This document shows positions 18,326 through 29,824 of a DNA stretch of 64,000 nt, one piece after another; positions within the stretch are counted from its first letter, which is position 1; every line of letters starts with the position of its first letter. This DNA is from CAVVGZ01 sp963747965 (GTDB taxonomy: Bacteria; Chloroflexota; Anaerolineae; Anaerolineales; Anaerolineaceae): positions 62,001 to 126,000 of the forward strand of contig CAVVGZ010000004.1 of the NCBI GenBank assembly GCA_963747965.1, in the 5' to 3' direction. Under the pieces are notes generated by a model, which was given only the letters and a program-made list of their open reading frames with translations, made no database searches and had not been told where the DNA came from. Both the position numbers and the translations under genes were made by a program.

Positions 18326-21027
18326 TCACCTGCAGTTGCGGTTATCATCACAGACAGGCTCAGCCAGTGGACAGGATAAAGCAGTAAATGGCGACCGAAG
18401 GAAAGTTTTTGGTTCCTTACCCTGGATTTGAACCGCAACAGCCTGGACGGTATCTTCAATCTGGCAGCCGAGTACAACCACGTCTGCATAGTTGGATATA
18501 TCCTTATGGATCTCCAAATCAGGAAGAATGACTCCTGCGCGTCCGTGCTGTCCAATTAAAGTAAATACCATACGAGGGTAAGCACGGCTGCTGTAATCAC
18601 TGAAGCGGTCCGGTTCCCCCTGATCCTTGACATAATAACGGGGATAAATCAACCGGCCATTCAGGATGACAGCCTGATCCTGGGCAAGGAATTTATCCAT
18701 CTCCCCCGGCTGAACCGGAATTTGAGAGAGGAAATCCTGTATCTCCCTGCTGCCTGACATCTCCTGTTCAGTCGCTGGCTGGTATCGTTGTGGAAAAAAG
18801 CTTCCGGATAACGTCATAAATATTCCGATCCCCAGAAACAGAAAACCTACAATTACGGCTTGTATCCATTCAGGGAATGCATTTTTCCCTTTTCCAGGTT
18901 GTTCCGTGCCGTTTTGTAACGCAACCAGTGAAGTAGTATTTCCAAGGTGTAATAAATCCGCTACCCAGCGTCCGGCTTCTGAAAGCCCAATTCCAAAATA
19001 GAGAAATACCACCCATTCCACCGGAATGATATAACGTCCCCCGGATGACCTGGCAATGACATTAGACAGTATATAACCGATAAATACAAACAGCGGGACC
19101 AAACCTGCCCAGCCCCAACGCCACCAGGTGTATCCAAAGCCAATAGACAGCAAGCCAAGGTTCAGGATCAGGAAGGTAAATTCTTCCCGGTTGAACCCTC
19201 CGTTCCATTCCACACTCCAGAAAGTTCCGTCCTTAGTGAGGGTATGTTCAATATCATGGTAGGTCGAATCCATTGGAAGCAAGAGTACTGTAGTTTTTAG
19301 ATTGTTCATAAGCTGGGCCGGGAAAAAATCAATTAAATACCGGAGGTTACTGCAGGCTTTTCATGTCACTGTCGTGTGGGTTATTCGGTTTGGGTTTAGG
19401 TGTGGGTGTAAATATTGGGTCAGGCGTTGAAGTTGGAGGCAGCATCGTAATTGCCTGGAGATTCTTTTTTGATGGTTCGGGGGTCTGGGTTGGGACAAAT
19501 TCAAAATAACGGTCGGGGATAACCGAGCCGCGAAAACGGAATTATAAAATAGAATGGTGTGTATTCCGTTTTACCTGAATAAACCATCCAAGGCAGTATG
19601 GCTGGAATAATAAAAAAGATAAAAATTCCCAGCCGCAGCACCCACTTTCTCCAATCCCAACCTGAAATGAGTACTATTGATAGGGCGATAAATGGCAGGA
19701 TGAACCAGGTATTATGACGAAGAAGCGTAGAAAGACCGAGCACACCCGCGGATGCAATGAGGTGGATCCGCCGACGGTCAGGCTGCTGTGCCCACCGGAA
19801 AAAAAGGTATGTAAAAATTACCAACAACATCGCCGTAGGCACTTCTGTCATGAAGAGATGGGTATTTGTATTTAATAATCGTCTGGATGCGGAAATTGCA
19901 TTGGCTTCATTGGCAACTACAAATATTGCAGCAGCCAATCCCGCCAGGCGGCTGTGCAGCCTGAAGCCCAGCCAGTAGATCAACGCCGGGTAGAGCGCAA
20001 GTACAGCCATTTGCATCGTGATGATTCGATTAATTTGTCCATCCCCGATCAAATTCAGCCAAAGCAAAAAGACAGAATAGAGCGGTTTGTCAACGTATGA
20101 GAGGTTGTTTAATCCCTGTCCAATTAACGCAAACTGGGCAGTAAGATCATATCCGGCCGCATCCGAGAATGGATAAAACTGTTGATCAGGAGCATATGGT
20201 CCCGGAGCAAAAAAGCTTCCCGGGAACGGTGTATTTTTCCAGATTAGCAGGGCGACTGCCCAGATTGCCAGTGTAATGAGAATATCCAGTATTAAACCGG
20301 AATCAATACCAGAGATTATGGGTAGTGGTTCGGGACGGACGCTTTTCCAGATACTGGAAATGAAATAAATTCCTGCCGCGATCAAGCCGACAAGAAAAAC
20401 CTGAATGGTTAACAGCGGGACTCCCGGCAAATTAAAATTGATGAAATCTGATTCTGCTGAAAATCCGGTGGCAAGAATAACCAGCAGGATTGCGATCAGC
20501 GCTGTAAAAAAACCTGCACAAGTGATAAGTAATAAGCGGTTTCCACTTGCAAAATCCCTGAAAGAACCCAGTGTGATCTGCCGCTTAAGGAATAAAATCA
20601 GGATAACTACCTGTATTCCAGCCAAACCCATCCAGAGGATGATTGGCTGCAACCGGTCATGGAATGGCGAAAACTCGCCAAACCAGTAATCCGGCAAGAA
20701 AATGCTCAGCCAGGCTGCGATAAAGAAGGTGCTGCCAGAAAATATAAGAGCCGCACTCCAAACGGGATGCTTGAAACCATTCTCAAGCAGCTGTTGAATT
20801 CGCCCTTCCCCCCGACCGGCCTTAATGGCAAGCCATGCAAACAGGATGATTACCCCTGCCAATACACCCAAAAGAACCAGGCGAGACAATGAAAAACCCC
20901 ACAGGACGGAGTTCTTAGGATCAGCAGGAATCGTGGCAAGGTAAAATAATGCAAATAATCCCTCAACCGCTGTAACGCCGAAGTAGATCGATATGGATTT
21001 TGTTGAGCTGGATGTTATTTTTGCCAT
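18326..21027 (-). CDS. Large GT39-like polytopic membrane protein, copy B (two frameshifts)
   Basis: In the sequence as given this gene is broken. A 508-residue N-terminal part ends at 19501, a Thr/Pro-rich middle part (TPTPKPKP) lies in another frame, and a 327-residue C-terminal part runs from about 19309 to 18326. Dropping one T at 19533-19536 restores IPFRG, conserved in copy A. Dropping one A at 19358-19361 joins the middle to the C-terminal part. The repaired gene is divisible by three (about 899 residues). It has about twelve membrane segments, a PGPYAPDQQFYPFSDAAGYD loop typical of GT39-like lipid-sugar transferases, and a soluble C-terminal domain with NGRLIYPRY and VVVLGC. A role in extracytoplasmic glycosylation is inferred. 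Confidence 0.7.
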
Positions 21028-21037
21028 GAATTGCCGC

Positions 21038-23678
21038 TCAATCGGAAGGACAGGCTAACAAAGATGTGGGTAACCGGTAGATCCATTTTTCCTGCGGGGT
21101 CTCAAGGATCACCGCCAGCGCCTCGATATTTTTTTCAGCAACACACCCCAGGACAATTGTATCAACGCCGCCCACAAATCCTTCCGGGGATTTTTCGAGA
21201 GGCATCGTAACCAACCAGTCAGCTTCGGAAAAATCCGGATGTCCGGAATTGATCAACTGGAATACCAATTGTGGGTCTTTGATAGGAAGGTAATTATAGA
21301 TTTCCTTGGTGAGCTCGTCTTCAGGATCGATATACCGGGGATATAAATTCTTGCCTTGCAGTACAACCACATCTTTTCGTTCCAAGAATCTGGCGACTTC
21401 GGCAACTGGTTGTGTGGCCGGATCAAAGATCTGCATTGCGGATAAATACTGAATCCATTCTGTGTCATTTCTGACAGGATATTTTTGCGGAAACGATATA
21501 TCGGTTAAACGGGACCAATGCACCTATAAGGATAAACATCCCGAATATCAAGAATAATTTATTTTTGCTATATTTGGTAGCCAGGCTATGATCCTCACGG
21601 ATAGCGGTGGGTTCGGACTGGGGTAATACTTCCTGGGCTGGATTCATAGCAAGCTTTGTACCTGCAAGATGGATTAATTCTGCCGCTCCGATTCCGTAAT
21701 AACAATATACAATCCAGTCCATCGGCACAATATAGCGGCCGCCTGATGTTTTGGCAAGCGCATTTCCGGCAGCATACAACAGAAAAACAGCCAGAGGTAC
21801 AACACCAATCCACTTCCACCTCGAATATGTACTTCCAATACCATATGCAAGCACTACACTATTAAACAGCATCATCAGTGCTGGACCAATACCCATGCTT
21901 CCATCCCAATTCCGGTCCCAAAATGGGGCTCCCTCTGTTACGGTATCTTTCAGGTTCTCCAACAGGATGGTTGGTGGCAGGGTTAGCAGGGAGGCAACAA
22001 GGTTATGGAAAAAATGGTTGATTATCGGGGATACATTCGTTCCAATCCGTTGGACGGCATTTCCCAAAGTGATTTCGTTCTTGACATTTACATCGTTCAC
22101 GAACGAACCACCTTCCAAAAATTGGCCTTGAACTGCTTCTTCACCCGATTGGCTTGATCCCAGCCTCTGTGAGACAACCAGACCCCGGAATGGGATCACA
22201 ACATAGAATGGGTTATGGTTAACTTTATAAGACCTGTACATCCAAGGAAGGATTGTCAGGATGAACATCGAAGCAAACATGACGCTTAGAATTGCCCTCC
22301 TTCTAATTGGGAACCGGCGTAAAAAGAAGGGTATTAATAATCCAAATGGGAGCAAAAACCAGGCATTATGCCGGATAAGGGTTGCCAAGGCCAATGTTCC
22401 AGCAGAAAGCACGAGATAATGCACCCTATTTTCCGGATCAAGCAAAAATCTGACCAGAAAATAAGTGAATGCGGCGAGCATGACCATCATCGGAAATTCA
22501 GACATCAGAAATTTGGGATTGGAAACATCCCAAATCACCAGGGTGCTGGCAATTAAATTTACCCCTTTAATGATTGCCAGGACAGCCATGATTAATCCTG
22601 CCAGCCGGCTGTGCAATTTTGTCCCCAGCAAATAAAGAAGGGGGGGCGCCAATGCCAGCAGGATAACCTGCAGGCTTATAAGGACATCAAACCTGTTCCC
22701 GGCGATGCTGTGCAGGATGATCAATATGAAGGAATACAATGGCTTATCGGCATATTGCATGTTGCACAATCCCTGGCCAATCAGCGCAAATTCCGCACAG
22801 GTATCATACACAGCCGCATCAGAGTAGGGATAATTTTGATAGCCTGGTGGATAAGGACCCGGGGCAAAGTGGCTGTGTGGTAATTCTTCCAGGTTCCAAA
22901 ATAAGGCTGCCGCGGCCCAAATCAGCAGAAAAAGGAATATATCCAGCATTTTGCCGGATTTTCCCATCCCTTGTTTCGTTAATAAAATTCCGGTTTGCTT
23001 TCCACTAAAGGCAATCAACAGCATGCCCAGAATTCCCACCGACCAGATCCAAAAAACCTGGCCGCTAAGGATTGGCACGCCAGTTTTTTGCCAATAGGAG
23101 ACTGGTTGGAGCCCAAGACCGGAAGTAAATACAAATCCCCAAAACAGCAGCAGCAGGCCAAAAACAATTCCGCTGCTGATCAGCAGCGATTGTTTAGAAG
23201 GAAAATCGGCGTCATTTTGGTTTTCCTGCATCATCTGGTTGGTACCTTTTCTGGCAAGATAAAGAAAAATGATTGTTTGCAGGGATAAGGCTGTCAACCA
23301 GAAAAGCACAGGTTTCAGGCGGACAATATAAGCCTCAAATTGGGGGATAGAGGCGGCAGGGGTAAAGGATCCAAACCAACCCAGGAGAAATCCTGCAAAT
23401 GATGCTAACAAGGCTGCCCGGTACAAGCGTTTATCCAAAACAACAGACTTAATAATTCTCTCTCCCCATTCGGGATCCAACCAGTCTTTAACAATCCCAA
23501 GCAGAGCGAAAATTCCAATCAGAAGAAACCCGCCAGATAATACCAGCCTGGGAAGAGAAAGGCCTCCGATTATTTGATTTTTTGTATCACCTGGAATCAA
23601 AAGAAGGAAAATCCCAGCGGCTGCTGTAATCAACAAGGCAATGAAAAAATAAATACCCAGTAGTATTCGAGATTTCAT
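21038..23678 (-). CDS. Large GT39-like polytopic membrane protein, copy A (one frameshift)
   Basis: A 737-residue part (23678-21465) and a 161-residue part (21523-21038) overlap in different frames. Removing one base near the TTT at 21491-21493 joins them into about 879 residues, divisible by three. The protein has about twelve hydrophobic segments, a first-loop element PGPYPPGYQNYPYSDAAVYD and a soluble C-terminal domain with QGKNLYPRY. Every element has a match in copy B at 18326-21027, so the two are tandem duplicates. They follow the WecA/TagO-type gene, consistent with use of polyprenyl-linked sugars. No orthologue of known substrate is recognised. Confidence 0.72.
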
Positions 23679-23721
23679 AGGTCATCAATCAAGCAGGCTG
23701 GAAAAACTGTGTCTAGACGGC

Positions 23722-24783
23722 TCAATTTTTTTTCATGATTACATAATCAAGATAGTAAATACCAAACCCGCCCAGAAAAACACACAGGAAAAACAAGATA
23801 TTCGCATAGAACGATGGCAGGGACACAGCCCAGAATGCAATACAGCCTAGCAGTAGAGCCGCAAGGTGCATGACATATACCGCATGGTGGGAATCCAGTC
23901 CTATCTTTACCAAACGATGGTAGGTATGGTCCAGGTTAGATTCATAAAAACGAACTTTTCGTCTCAACCGCGAGAAAACAACTAAAGTCGTATCAAAAAT
24001 AGGTACTCCAACCAGCAGTATGGGGACAAACCAGGATGATGCTTGCAGTGCCGCAGTGGGTGTGTAAATAATAGCGATGACAGCCAGAAGATATCCAAGA
24101 GTCTGTGCACCGGAATCTCCCAGAAACATTCTCGCCGGGGCGGCATTATAATAATAAACCCCAACACATATTCCTAATAAAATTGCACTTAATAATGCAA
24201 TTTCCATCTGCTGTGAGGCGTAGGTTGCAAGCATAAAAAAAGCAAATGCAAAGGCACTCAAACCAACCGCCAATCCATCCATGCTGTCTACCAGGTTGAA
24301 GGCATTGGTTACTCCAATCACCCAGAATATTGTCAGCATGTAATCCAGCATCACATAAATGGATTTCGATCCTCCCAGATAGAATTCGCCGTATTCCAAT
24401 ACCCGGATGTGAATGCCCGAAAAAATCAGCATAAAGACAGCAAGAATCTGTCCCAATATTTTTACACTGGGGGAGAGATGGCGAAGATCATCTACAAGTC
24501 CCAGTACAAATATTATTCCTGCCGAAAGGATAACGGCACTTATATTGGGATTGTTCCAGGTCCCGAACAGGGTCATTGTAAGGATTAGTGTAACAAAGAT
24601 GGCAATTCCACCTGCCAGGGGTGTAGGGCGGGCATGTTTCTTATGGGGGGCCGAACCGGGGATATCAACCAGGTTAATCCGTCTTGAAAGCCGGATAGCG
24701 ACCCAGCTCATCCCAAGGGCAAAAATTGCTCCTACCAGGATTGACAGGTACATATACGAAGTATCAGCGACTGAATATGTCAT
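23722..24783 (-). CDS. WecA/TagO-type undecaprenyl-phosphate N-acetylaminosugar-1-phosphate transferase
   Basis: The 353-residue integral membrane protein carries the polyprenyl-phosphate sugar-1-phosphate transferase motifs in order: PHKKHARPTPLAGG near 46-59, LGLVDDLRHLSP around 94-105 (the DD motif), NAFNLVDSMDGLAVG around 162-176, and RMFLGDSGAQ around 218-227. About ten membrane helices are seen. This enzyme starts glycan assembly by moving GlcNAc-1-phosphate (or a relative) from a UDP-sugar to undecaprenyl phosphate. In this locus it is the only priming transferase, so it probably initiates the chains made by the neighbouring transferases. It could also serve wall polymers. Confidence 0.9.
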   Translation of the reverse strand: MTYSVADTSYMYLSILVGAIFALGMSWVAIRLSRRINLVDIPGSAPHKKHARPTPLAGGIAIFVTLILTMTLFGTWNNPNISAVILSAGIIFVLGLVDDLRHLSPSVKILGQILAVFMLIFSGIHIRVLEYGEFYLGGSKSIYVMLDYMLTIFWVIGVTNAFNLVDSMDGLAVGLSAFAFAFFMLATYASQQMEIALLSAILLGICVGVYYYNAAPARMFLGDSGAQTLGYLLAVIAIIYTPTAALQASSWFVPILLVGVPIFDTTLVVFSRLRRKVRFYESNLDHTYHRLVKIGLDSHHAVYVMHLAALLLGCIAFWAVSLPSFYANILFFLCVFLGGFGIYYLDYVIMKKN

Positions 24784-24792
24784 CAGGTGTAA

Positions 24793-25908
24793 TTATAGTG
24801 AGTTTTGGGGATATAGTTGCAATGTTTCAGAAATAACCAGCTGGTCAGAGTACTCTCGTATCACTATCTCACGTCCTATTTTTCCCATTTTACTCCGTAG
24901 CTGCGGATTCTGAATCAAATCCAGGATCCGGCCAGCCAGGGCTTGTGGATCCTTCGGCGGAACAAGGTAGCCATTCAATCCATCCTTAACAATTTCACGG
25001 CATCCGGCTATATCGTTTGTAACAATTGGACGGCAGGTTGCAGCGGCTTCAATTAATGCCCTTGGAACACCTTCCCGATAGCTGCTTGGCAGACAGAAAA
25101 TATGGCATTTCTGCATGATCTCGGCCATATCATCATGCCATCCCCACCATTCCACAGCACCTGCTTGCTGCCAGTCCAACAGCTGCTGCCCCGGGATTGA
25201 ATCGGGATTATCCGGATAGGAGTCACCGACAAGGACAAAGCGTGCCTGTACCCCTCCATCCCTGATAAACCTGGCAGCTTCAACAAAATCTGCAATCCCT
25301 TTTGACCAGAGCATCCTGGATGCAAGCAGAACTACCGGTGGCCCGGGTGGTTCCATATGGCATTGAAATTCGGATACATCTACACCGGATCCCCGGATGA
25401 TGCGTGAATGGGCTTTATCAACCAGTTTATTTTTAATGAATTTTTCCTGATCATCCGGATTCTGAAAAATAACCCAGGTATTCATCAGAGCCAGGCGGTA
25501 GAAAGAACTGACGATTTGCCTGAGTAAAGCCGTTTTGATATTATTCTCCATGAAGAGATAACCTAATCCGGTGACAGCATTGATGATTTTTTTTATGCGG
25601 ATTATTTTTGCAGCAGCCGATCCATATAAAATGCACTTGATGGTAAAGTGGTGGACTATGTCCGGTTTTATCGATTGATAGATTTTTACCAGCCGCAGGA
25701 TTGTCAGTATTTCGAAGAATGGGTTCATTCCCCTCCGGGAAAGAGGAAATTGAATCCATGTGAATCCGGAATCAACCAACATTGGACCATATTTCCCGGG
25801 TGGAGATAGCAGCACCACATCAAATCCTTGCTCCTGCAGGGCTTTTGCGAGGGAAAGCCTGAAGTGGTAAAGATACCAGTCCGTGTTGGCAAAAAGCAGG
25901 GCTTTCAC
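24793..25908 (-). CDS. Glycosyltransferase family 4 (PglA/WbpH-like)
   Basis: The protein of about 371 residues has the GT4 fold. N-terminal features are DWYLYHFRLSLA and HHFTIKCILYGS, the latter typical of the PglA/CapM/WbpH branch that adds the second sugar to a lipid-linked monosaccharide. The C-terminal donor lobe holds PSSYREGVPRALIEAAATCRP (E-x7-E) and NGYLVPPKD. The GTG at 25908 overlaps the TGA of the AsnB gene (GTGA) and has GGGGGA six bases upstream. A longer frame from 25941 is less likely. It sits next to the WecA/TagO-type gene. Confidence 0.85.
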   Translation of the reverse strand: MKALLFANTDWYLYHFRLSLAKALQEQGFDVVLLSPPGKYGPMLVDSGFTWIQFPLSRRGMNPFFEILTILRLVKIYQSIKPDIVHHFTIKCILYGSAAAKIIRIKKIINAVTGLGYLFMENNIKTALLRQIVSSFYRLALMNTWVIFQNPDDQEKFIKNKLVDKAHSRIIRGSGVDVSEFQCHMEPPGPPVVLLASRMLWSKGIADFVEAARFIRDGGVQARFVLVGDSYPDNPDSIPGQQLLDWQQAGAVEWWGWHDDMAEIMQKCHIFCLPSSYREGVPRALIEAAATCRPIVTNDIAGCREIVKDGLNGYLVPPKDPQALAGRILDLIQNPQLRSKMGKIGREIVIREYSDQLVISETLQLYPQNSL

Positions 25909-27878
25909 AGGTTTCCCCCGGATTGGTGGTGGTTTATCCACCCCTGGAACATGAGCACATCCCAGAGATCATACTGCCAGTTCCATTCACCGGACAAATG
26001 CTGGTTCCACTTCTGGCGGATGGGAACAGGATTAAAGAATCCCTGGCTCTGCAAAACAGACTCGCTCAATAAGGACTCTGCCCAATCCCGCAAAGGACCG
26101 CGCAGCCAGTTATCAATCGGGATTGCAAACCCCATTTTTGGTCTCTTGAAAAGAGTTCCGGGAATATATTTATCCAGAAGTTTCCTGAGGATCCATTTCC
26201 CCTGCCCTTCCTGGATCTTATAGGAGAGGGGTATCTGCCAGGCAAACGCTACCAGGCGATGATCATCCAGGAACGGAGCCCGGGATTCAAGGCTTACTGC
26301 CATGCTGGCCCGGTCTACCTTGGTAAAGATATCATCCGGCAGGTAGGTTACCAGGTCGAGGAACATCATTCGCAACGTAAAATCCGGCAGATCAGCCCAG
26401 CAAGAACGGTCCGTTAATATCGTCTGCGGTTCTGAAGCGCCGAGGACGACCTCAGATGGATTCTCCCAATGGGAGGAAAGCCTTCTATAGACGGCCTCCG
26501 GTGATTCGGAAGGGAGGATGGAGATGAATTTCTTGATTTTTTCACTTTGTTCAGGCAGCCCGCCTTCATCTCCCCGGAGAAAATTGAATTTATTAAATAA
26601 ATTATCCCACTGCAGGGGAGATATCTGGTTAGCACCAGCTGCCAGGAATGTGCGTATCCCCTGCGGAACCCAGCCGATCCGCCGCCATATTTTTCTTCCC
26701 AAAAAATGCCGGTTATACCCGGCAAAGAGTTCATCCCCCCCATCACCGGTAAGGCTGACCGTTACATGACGGCGTGCCATCCTCGAAACCAGGTAGGTGG
26801 GAATCTGGGAACTGTCCGAAAAAGGTTCGTCATAGATTTGGGGAAGCAGGGGTATGACCTCTCTAGCCTGTTCACCGTTCAAATAAAGCTCGGTGTGATC
26901 TGTCCCGAGATGCCTGGCCACCTCAGCGGCATACCTGGCTTCATTAAAATCATCCTCATTAAATCCAATTGTAAAAGTATTAACCGGGCGGCTGCTTTCA
27001 CTCTGCATAACCGCAACAATTGTGGATGAATCAACCCCGCCGGATAGGAATGCTCCCAGCGGCACATCCGATATCATTCTCTCCCGGATAGATTGGCGAA
27101 GGAGCAATTCCAACTCACCCACAGCATCCATCAAAGTTCCCTGGAATGGATTTGCAGTTCCCTTTTCAGCCATTGCCTTCGCAGACCAGTAAGCCTGGGG
27201 CGGGTCAATTGGATCGGGTCTATCCACATGGATACGCAGGAAGCTTCCCGGTGCCAGCTTTTTGACCCGGGTGTAGATCGTATAAGGGGCTGGGATGCAA
27301 TTATGCCTGAGGAATAGTGTAAGTGACTGGCGATCGATGGATCCTTCAAAGGCAGGATGCATCTGTAATGCTTTTAGCTCTGAACCAAATAAAATATGAC
27401 TGCCAAATGTTCCATAATACAGAGGTTTGATTCCCAGCCTGTCCCTGATCAGATACAAACAGCGCTCCTGGCGGTCCCACACTGCAGCAGCAAACATGCC
27501 ATTAAAATGAGGGATTGCTTTCTCGACCCCCCATTCCACCATGCAGGCCAGCAATACTTCTGTATCCGAAGTGCCCCGGAAAGTATGCCCTTTACGGATC
27601 AGTTCCTGGCGCAATTCAAGGAAATTGTATACTTCACCATTGTAGATAATGACATACCGGCCATCCGCAGAATGCATCGGCTGGTGCCCGGTTTCAGTCA
27701 GATCGATAATGGCTAACCGGCGAAATCCGAAGGCAATGCCGGCTCGTTCATCTATCCAGGTACCGGAATCATCCGGTCCGCGGTGGATTATCGCATCAGC
27801 CATCCGGCAGACGATTTGTTCCATTTCCGCAGAATTCCGTGAAGCTGAAAAATCGAGAAATCCTGTTATTCCGCACAT
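25905..27878 (-). CDS. asnB: Glutamine-hydrolysing asparagine synthase family protein
   Basis: The 657-residue protein has the N-terminal nucleophile glutaminase domain (Cys2 in MCGI, HRGPDD at 32-37, YNGEVYN at 79-85) and the C-terminal ATP-pyrophosphatase domain with SGGVDSS at 279-285 and GDGGDE further on. It is intact and matches AsnB in length. Family members convert aspartate to asparagine, but copies in polysaccharide loci are thought to amidate sugar acids. Given its place between glycosyltransferases and near nonulosonate genes, transfer of ammonia to a uronic or nonulosonic carboxylate is possible. This is inference. A degenerate relative lies at 30995-32695. Confidence 0.88.
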   Translation of the reverse strand: MCGITGFLDFSASRNSAEMEQIVCRMADAIIHRGPDDSGTWIDERAGIAFGFRRLAIIDLTETGHQPMHSADGRYVIIYNGEVYNFLELRQELIRKGHTFRGTSDTEVLLACMVEWGVEKAIPHFNGMFAAAVWDRQERCLYLIRDRLGIKPLYYGTFGSHILFGSELKALQMHPAFEGSIDRQSLTLFLRHNCIPAPYTIYTRVKKLAPGSFLRIHVDRPDPIDPPQAYWSAKAMAEKGTANPFQGTLMDAVGELELLLRQSIRERMISDVPLGAFLSGGVDSSTIVAVMQSESSRPVNTFTIGFNEDDFNEARYAAEVARHLGTDHTELYLNGEQAREVIPLLPQIYDEPFSDSSQIPTYLVSRMARRHVTVSLTGDGGDELFAGYNRHFLGRKIWRRIGWVPQGIRTFLAAGANQISPLQWDNLFNKFNFLRGDEGGLPEQSEKIKKFISILPSESPEAVYRRLSSHWENPSEVVLGASEPQTILTDRSCWADLPDFTLRMMFLDLVTYLPDDIFTKVDRASMAVSLESRAPFLDDHRLVAFAWQIPLSYKIQEGQGKWILRKLLDKYIPGTLFKRPKMGFAIPIDNWLRGPLRDWAESLLSESVLQSQGFFNPVPIRQKWNQHLSGEWNWQYDLWDVLMFQGWINHHQSGGNL

Positions 27879-27922
27879 AGCATGAATTTTAAATCGAATT
27901 TCTTAAATCACCAGGCAGTAAG

Positions 27923-28660
27923 TTATACCGGGGCATTGTGATTTTCGATCAATGGACTCCTTTTTGATTTTCCAATAATGCCGATCCCAAATCCAATCGA
28001 TTCAGGCAAAAACGGGAAGGGATAAGAAGATACATCCAGGATCTCAAAAAACCGGGCTGCGGATTGGATAATCTCGGAATAATCAAATCCGCGGTGTTCA
28101 TGCCTTGGAACCTTATCCATACGCCCCAAGGCAGCATTGGTAAATTCGCCCAGGGTATAGGATTCCGCATCCATCCTTCCAATCCGTTTAACCAGGTACT
28201 TTGTGGCAAACACCAATCCTTTTTCAATCGGGACGGTAATAAAGGTATATTTGCGCGTATGGGCAGATAAAAACTCCAGGTAGGGATTTACCAGGCCAGG
28301 TGGGACATGCTCCAGCGTTTCCATGCAGATGGAGATATCAAATATACCAGACACTTGAACGTCTTCCGGTTTCCGGCAGTATAAAAATTCGTATCCGGTT
28401 TCTTCTTTCCACTGCTCCCTGGCAATGTCCAGACCGTTCTCCCAATTAGCATCCAGTCCAACAAAGCGCAGGGGTTTTACCGGAAGGAAGTTTATGGTTT
28501 TCGCATCATAACAACCCAACTCGATAACACTGGCTGGAATACAATCCAGTTTCCGAAGGGAGTCATTGAGCCAATGGAATCTTGCTTCGTGGATCCATTT
28601 TCTTATCCCTCCGGAGAATAACCTCTGGTTGTAGGCTTTTCTGGTTTGTGTACGCATCAA
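27923..28660 (-). CDS. Class I SAM-dependent methyltransferase
   Basis: The 245-residue protein has the SAM-binding element VIELGCYDAK around residues 45-54, an acidic second strand (FVGLDAN) and CMETLEHVPP in the position of the post-motif III loop. This is a small soluble methyltransferase of the Methyltransf_23/11 type. It lies between asnB and two GT4 genes in the minus-strand unit, so a sugar or lipid-linked glycan substrate is likely. Two adjacent ATG codons open the frame. Confidence 0.8.
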   Translation of the reverse strand: MMRTQTRKAYNQRLFSGGIRKWIHEARFHWLNDSLRKLDCIPASVIELGCYDAKTINFLPVKPLRFVGLDANWENGLDIAREQWKEETGYEFLYCRKPEDVQVSGIFDISICMETLEHVPPGLVNPYLEFLSAHTRKYTFITVPIEKGLVFATKYLVKRIGRMDAESYTLGEFTNAALGRMDKVPRHEHRGFDYSEIIQSAARFFEILDVSSYPFPFLPESIGFGIGIIGKSKRSPLIENHNAPV

Positions 28661-28678
28661 TTCTATACAAATCCTGGT

Positions 28679-29824
28679 TTATTTTATAAGTGACCGGTAG
28701 AGCTCCTGGTAGCGCCTGGTGATCGTTTCTATCTCATATTGATCTACAACAATTTGTCTGGCAGCCTGTTTCATGGCCTTCCACTGCCCGGATTCCATCC
28801 GGATCATTTCCAGCCAGGCATGGCATAATGCCTCAGGATTTCGCGGCGGAACAACTTTGCCAGCCTCACCGACAATCCTGGCTGAGTCTCCTACATCGGT
28901 AACCACACACAGCACTCCGCAAGCCAGGGCTTCACCAATCACATTCGGAAAAGCTTCCCCGTATGCCGACGAGGATGTGGCAATATCCAGTGCAGCAGTA
29001 AGCCGGGGAATGTCCTGGCGGGGACCTAACAAATGAAAACGGCGTTCCAACCCGGATGACCGGATCCAATTTGCGAGGGTTTCATTTTGCCAGGTAATCC
29101 CATCCCCGGCAAGAACAAAGTGTACCTGGTCTGTGTGCAGCGCCAGGCAGCCTGCAGCCTGGATAAAATGCTCATGGTCTTTCTGGGGATCAAATCTCCC
29201 CACCAGGCCGATAAGCAAGGATTCCATCGGCAGGGATAATTCTTCCCTTAAAGAATTGCGCGCCGCTGAATCCGGGTGAAAGATTCCGGTATCAAAACCG
29301 TTAGGGATGACAGTAAATTTATCTGCCCGGTACCCCAAACGGGTATGTACATCCTGAGCAGCATAAGAACAGGATACGATTCTATTGGGAATCCACCCGG
29401 ATAGTTTCGCTAACAGTTTTACAATGGAAAGCGTGCTTTTTTTGGAATGCTCATTATCGAGGGTGCTGTTGCGGAGGCCCCATACAACCGCAAAATTCCC
29501 GGAAACCCTGGCTGCCAGGCCTCCCATCAAGTCTGAATGGTACATCCAGGTTTGCAACAAGTCCGGGCGGACATTTCGCAAAATCCGTACCAGGCGATAA
29601 AAATGCACCGGATCTGCCATTCCAGGTTTCATGCCCAATGAAGTGACCGGGATGCCAAGCTGTCGGATTTTCTCTCCAACGGGTCCATCAGCCGTTAATG
29701 ACAGCACGGAGGAATCAAACTCCCGGAGATCCATATGTGAAAGGAGCTTGAACAGCATCATTTCCGCCCCGCCCAGAGAGAGGCTGGTAATGAGATGCAC
29801 GATGCGGAACGGTCGCTCAGCCAT
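28679..29824 (-). CDS. Glycosyltransferase family 4
   Basis: The protein of about 381 residues opens with VHLITSLSLGGAEMMLFKLL, the glycine-rich N-terminal loop common in GT4 enzymes. The donor lobe reads SSAYGEAFPNVIGEALACGV (E-x7-E) and VTDVGDSARIVG. The ATG at 29824 overlaps the repaired stop of the upstream GT4 gene (ATGGCTGA) and is preferred to a GTG at 29842. The upstream GT4 gene is closely similar, so the pair probably arose by duplication. The donor sugar is unknown. Confidence 0.85.
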   Translation of the reverse strand: MAERPFRIVHLITSLSLGGAEMMLFKLLSHMDLREFDSSVLSLTADGPVGEKIRQLGIPVTSLGMKPGMADPVHFYRLVRILRNVRPDLLQTWMYHSDLMGGLAARVSGNFAVVWGLRNSTLDNEHSKKSTLSIVKLLAKLSGWIPNRIVSCSYAAQDVHTRLGYRADKFTVIPNGFDTGIFHPDSAARNSLREELSLPMESLLIGLVGRFDPQKDHEHFIQAAGCLALHTDQVHFVLAGDGITWQNETLANWIRSSGLERRFHLLGPRQDIPRLTAALDIATSSSAYGEAFPNVIGEALACGVLCVVTDVGDSARIVGEAGKVVPPRNPEALCHAWLEMIRMESGQWKAMKQAARQIVVDQYEIETITRRYQELYRSLIK

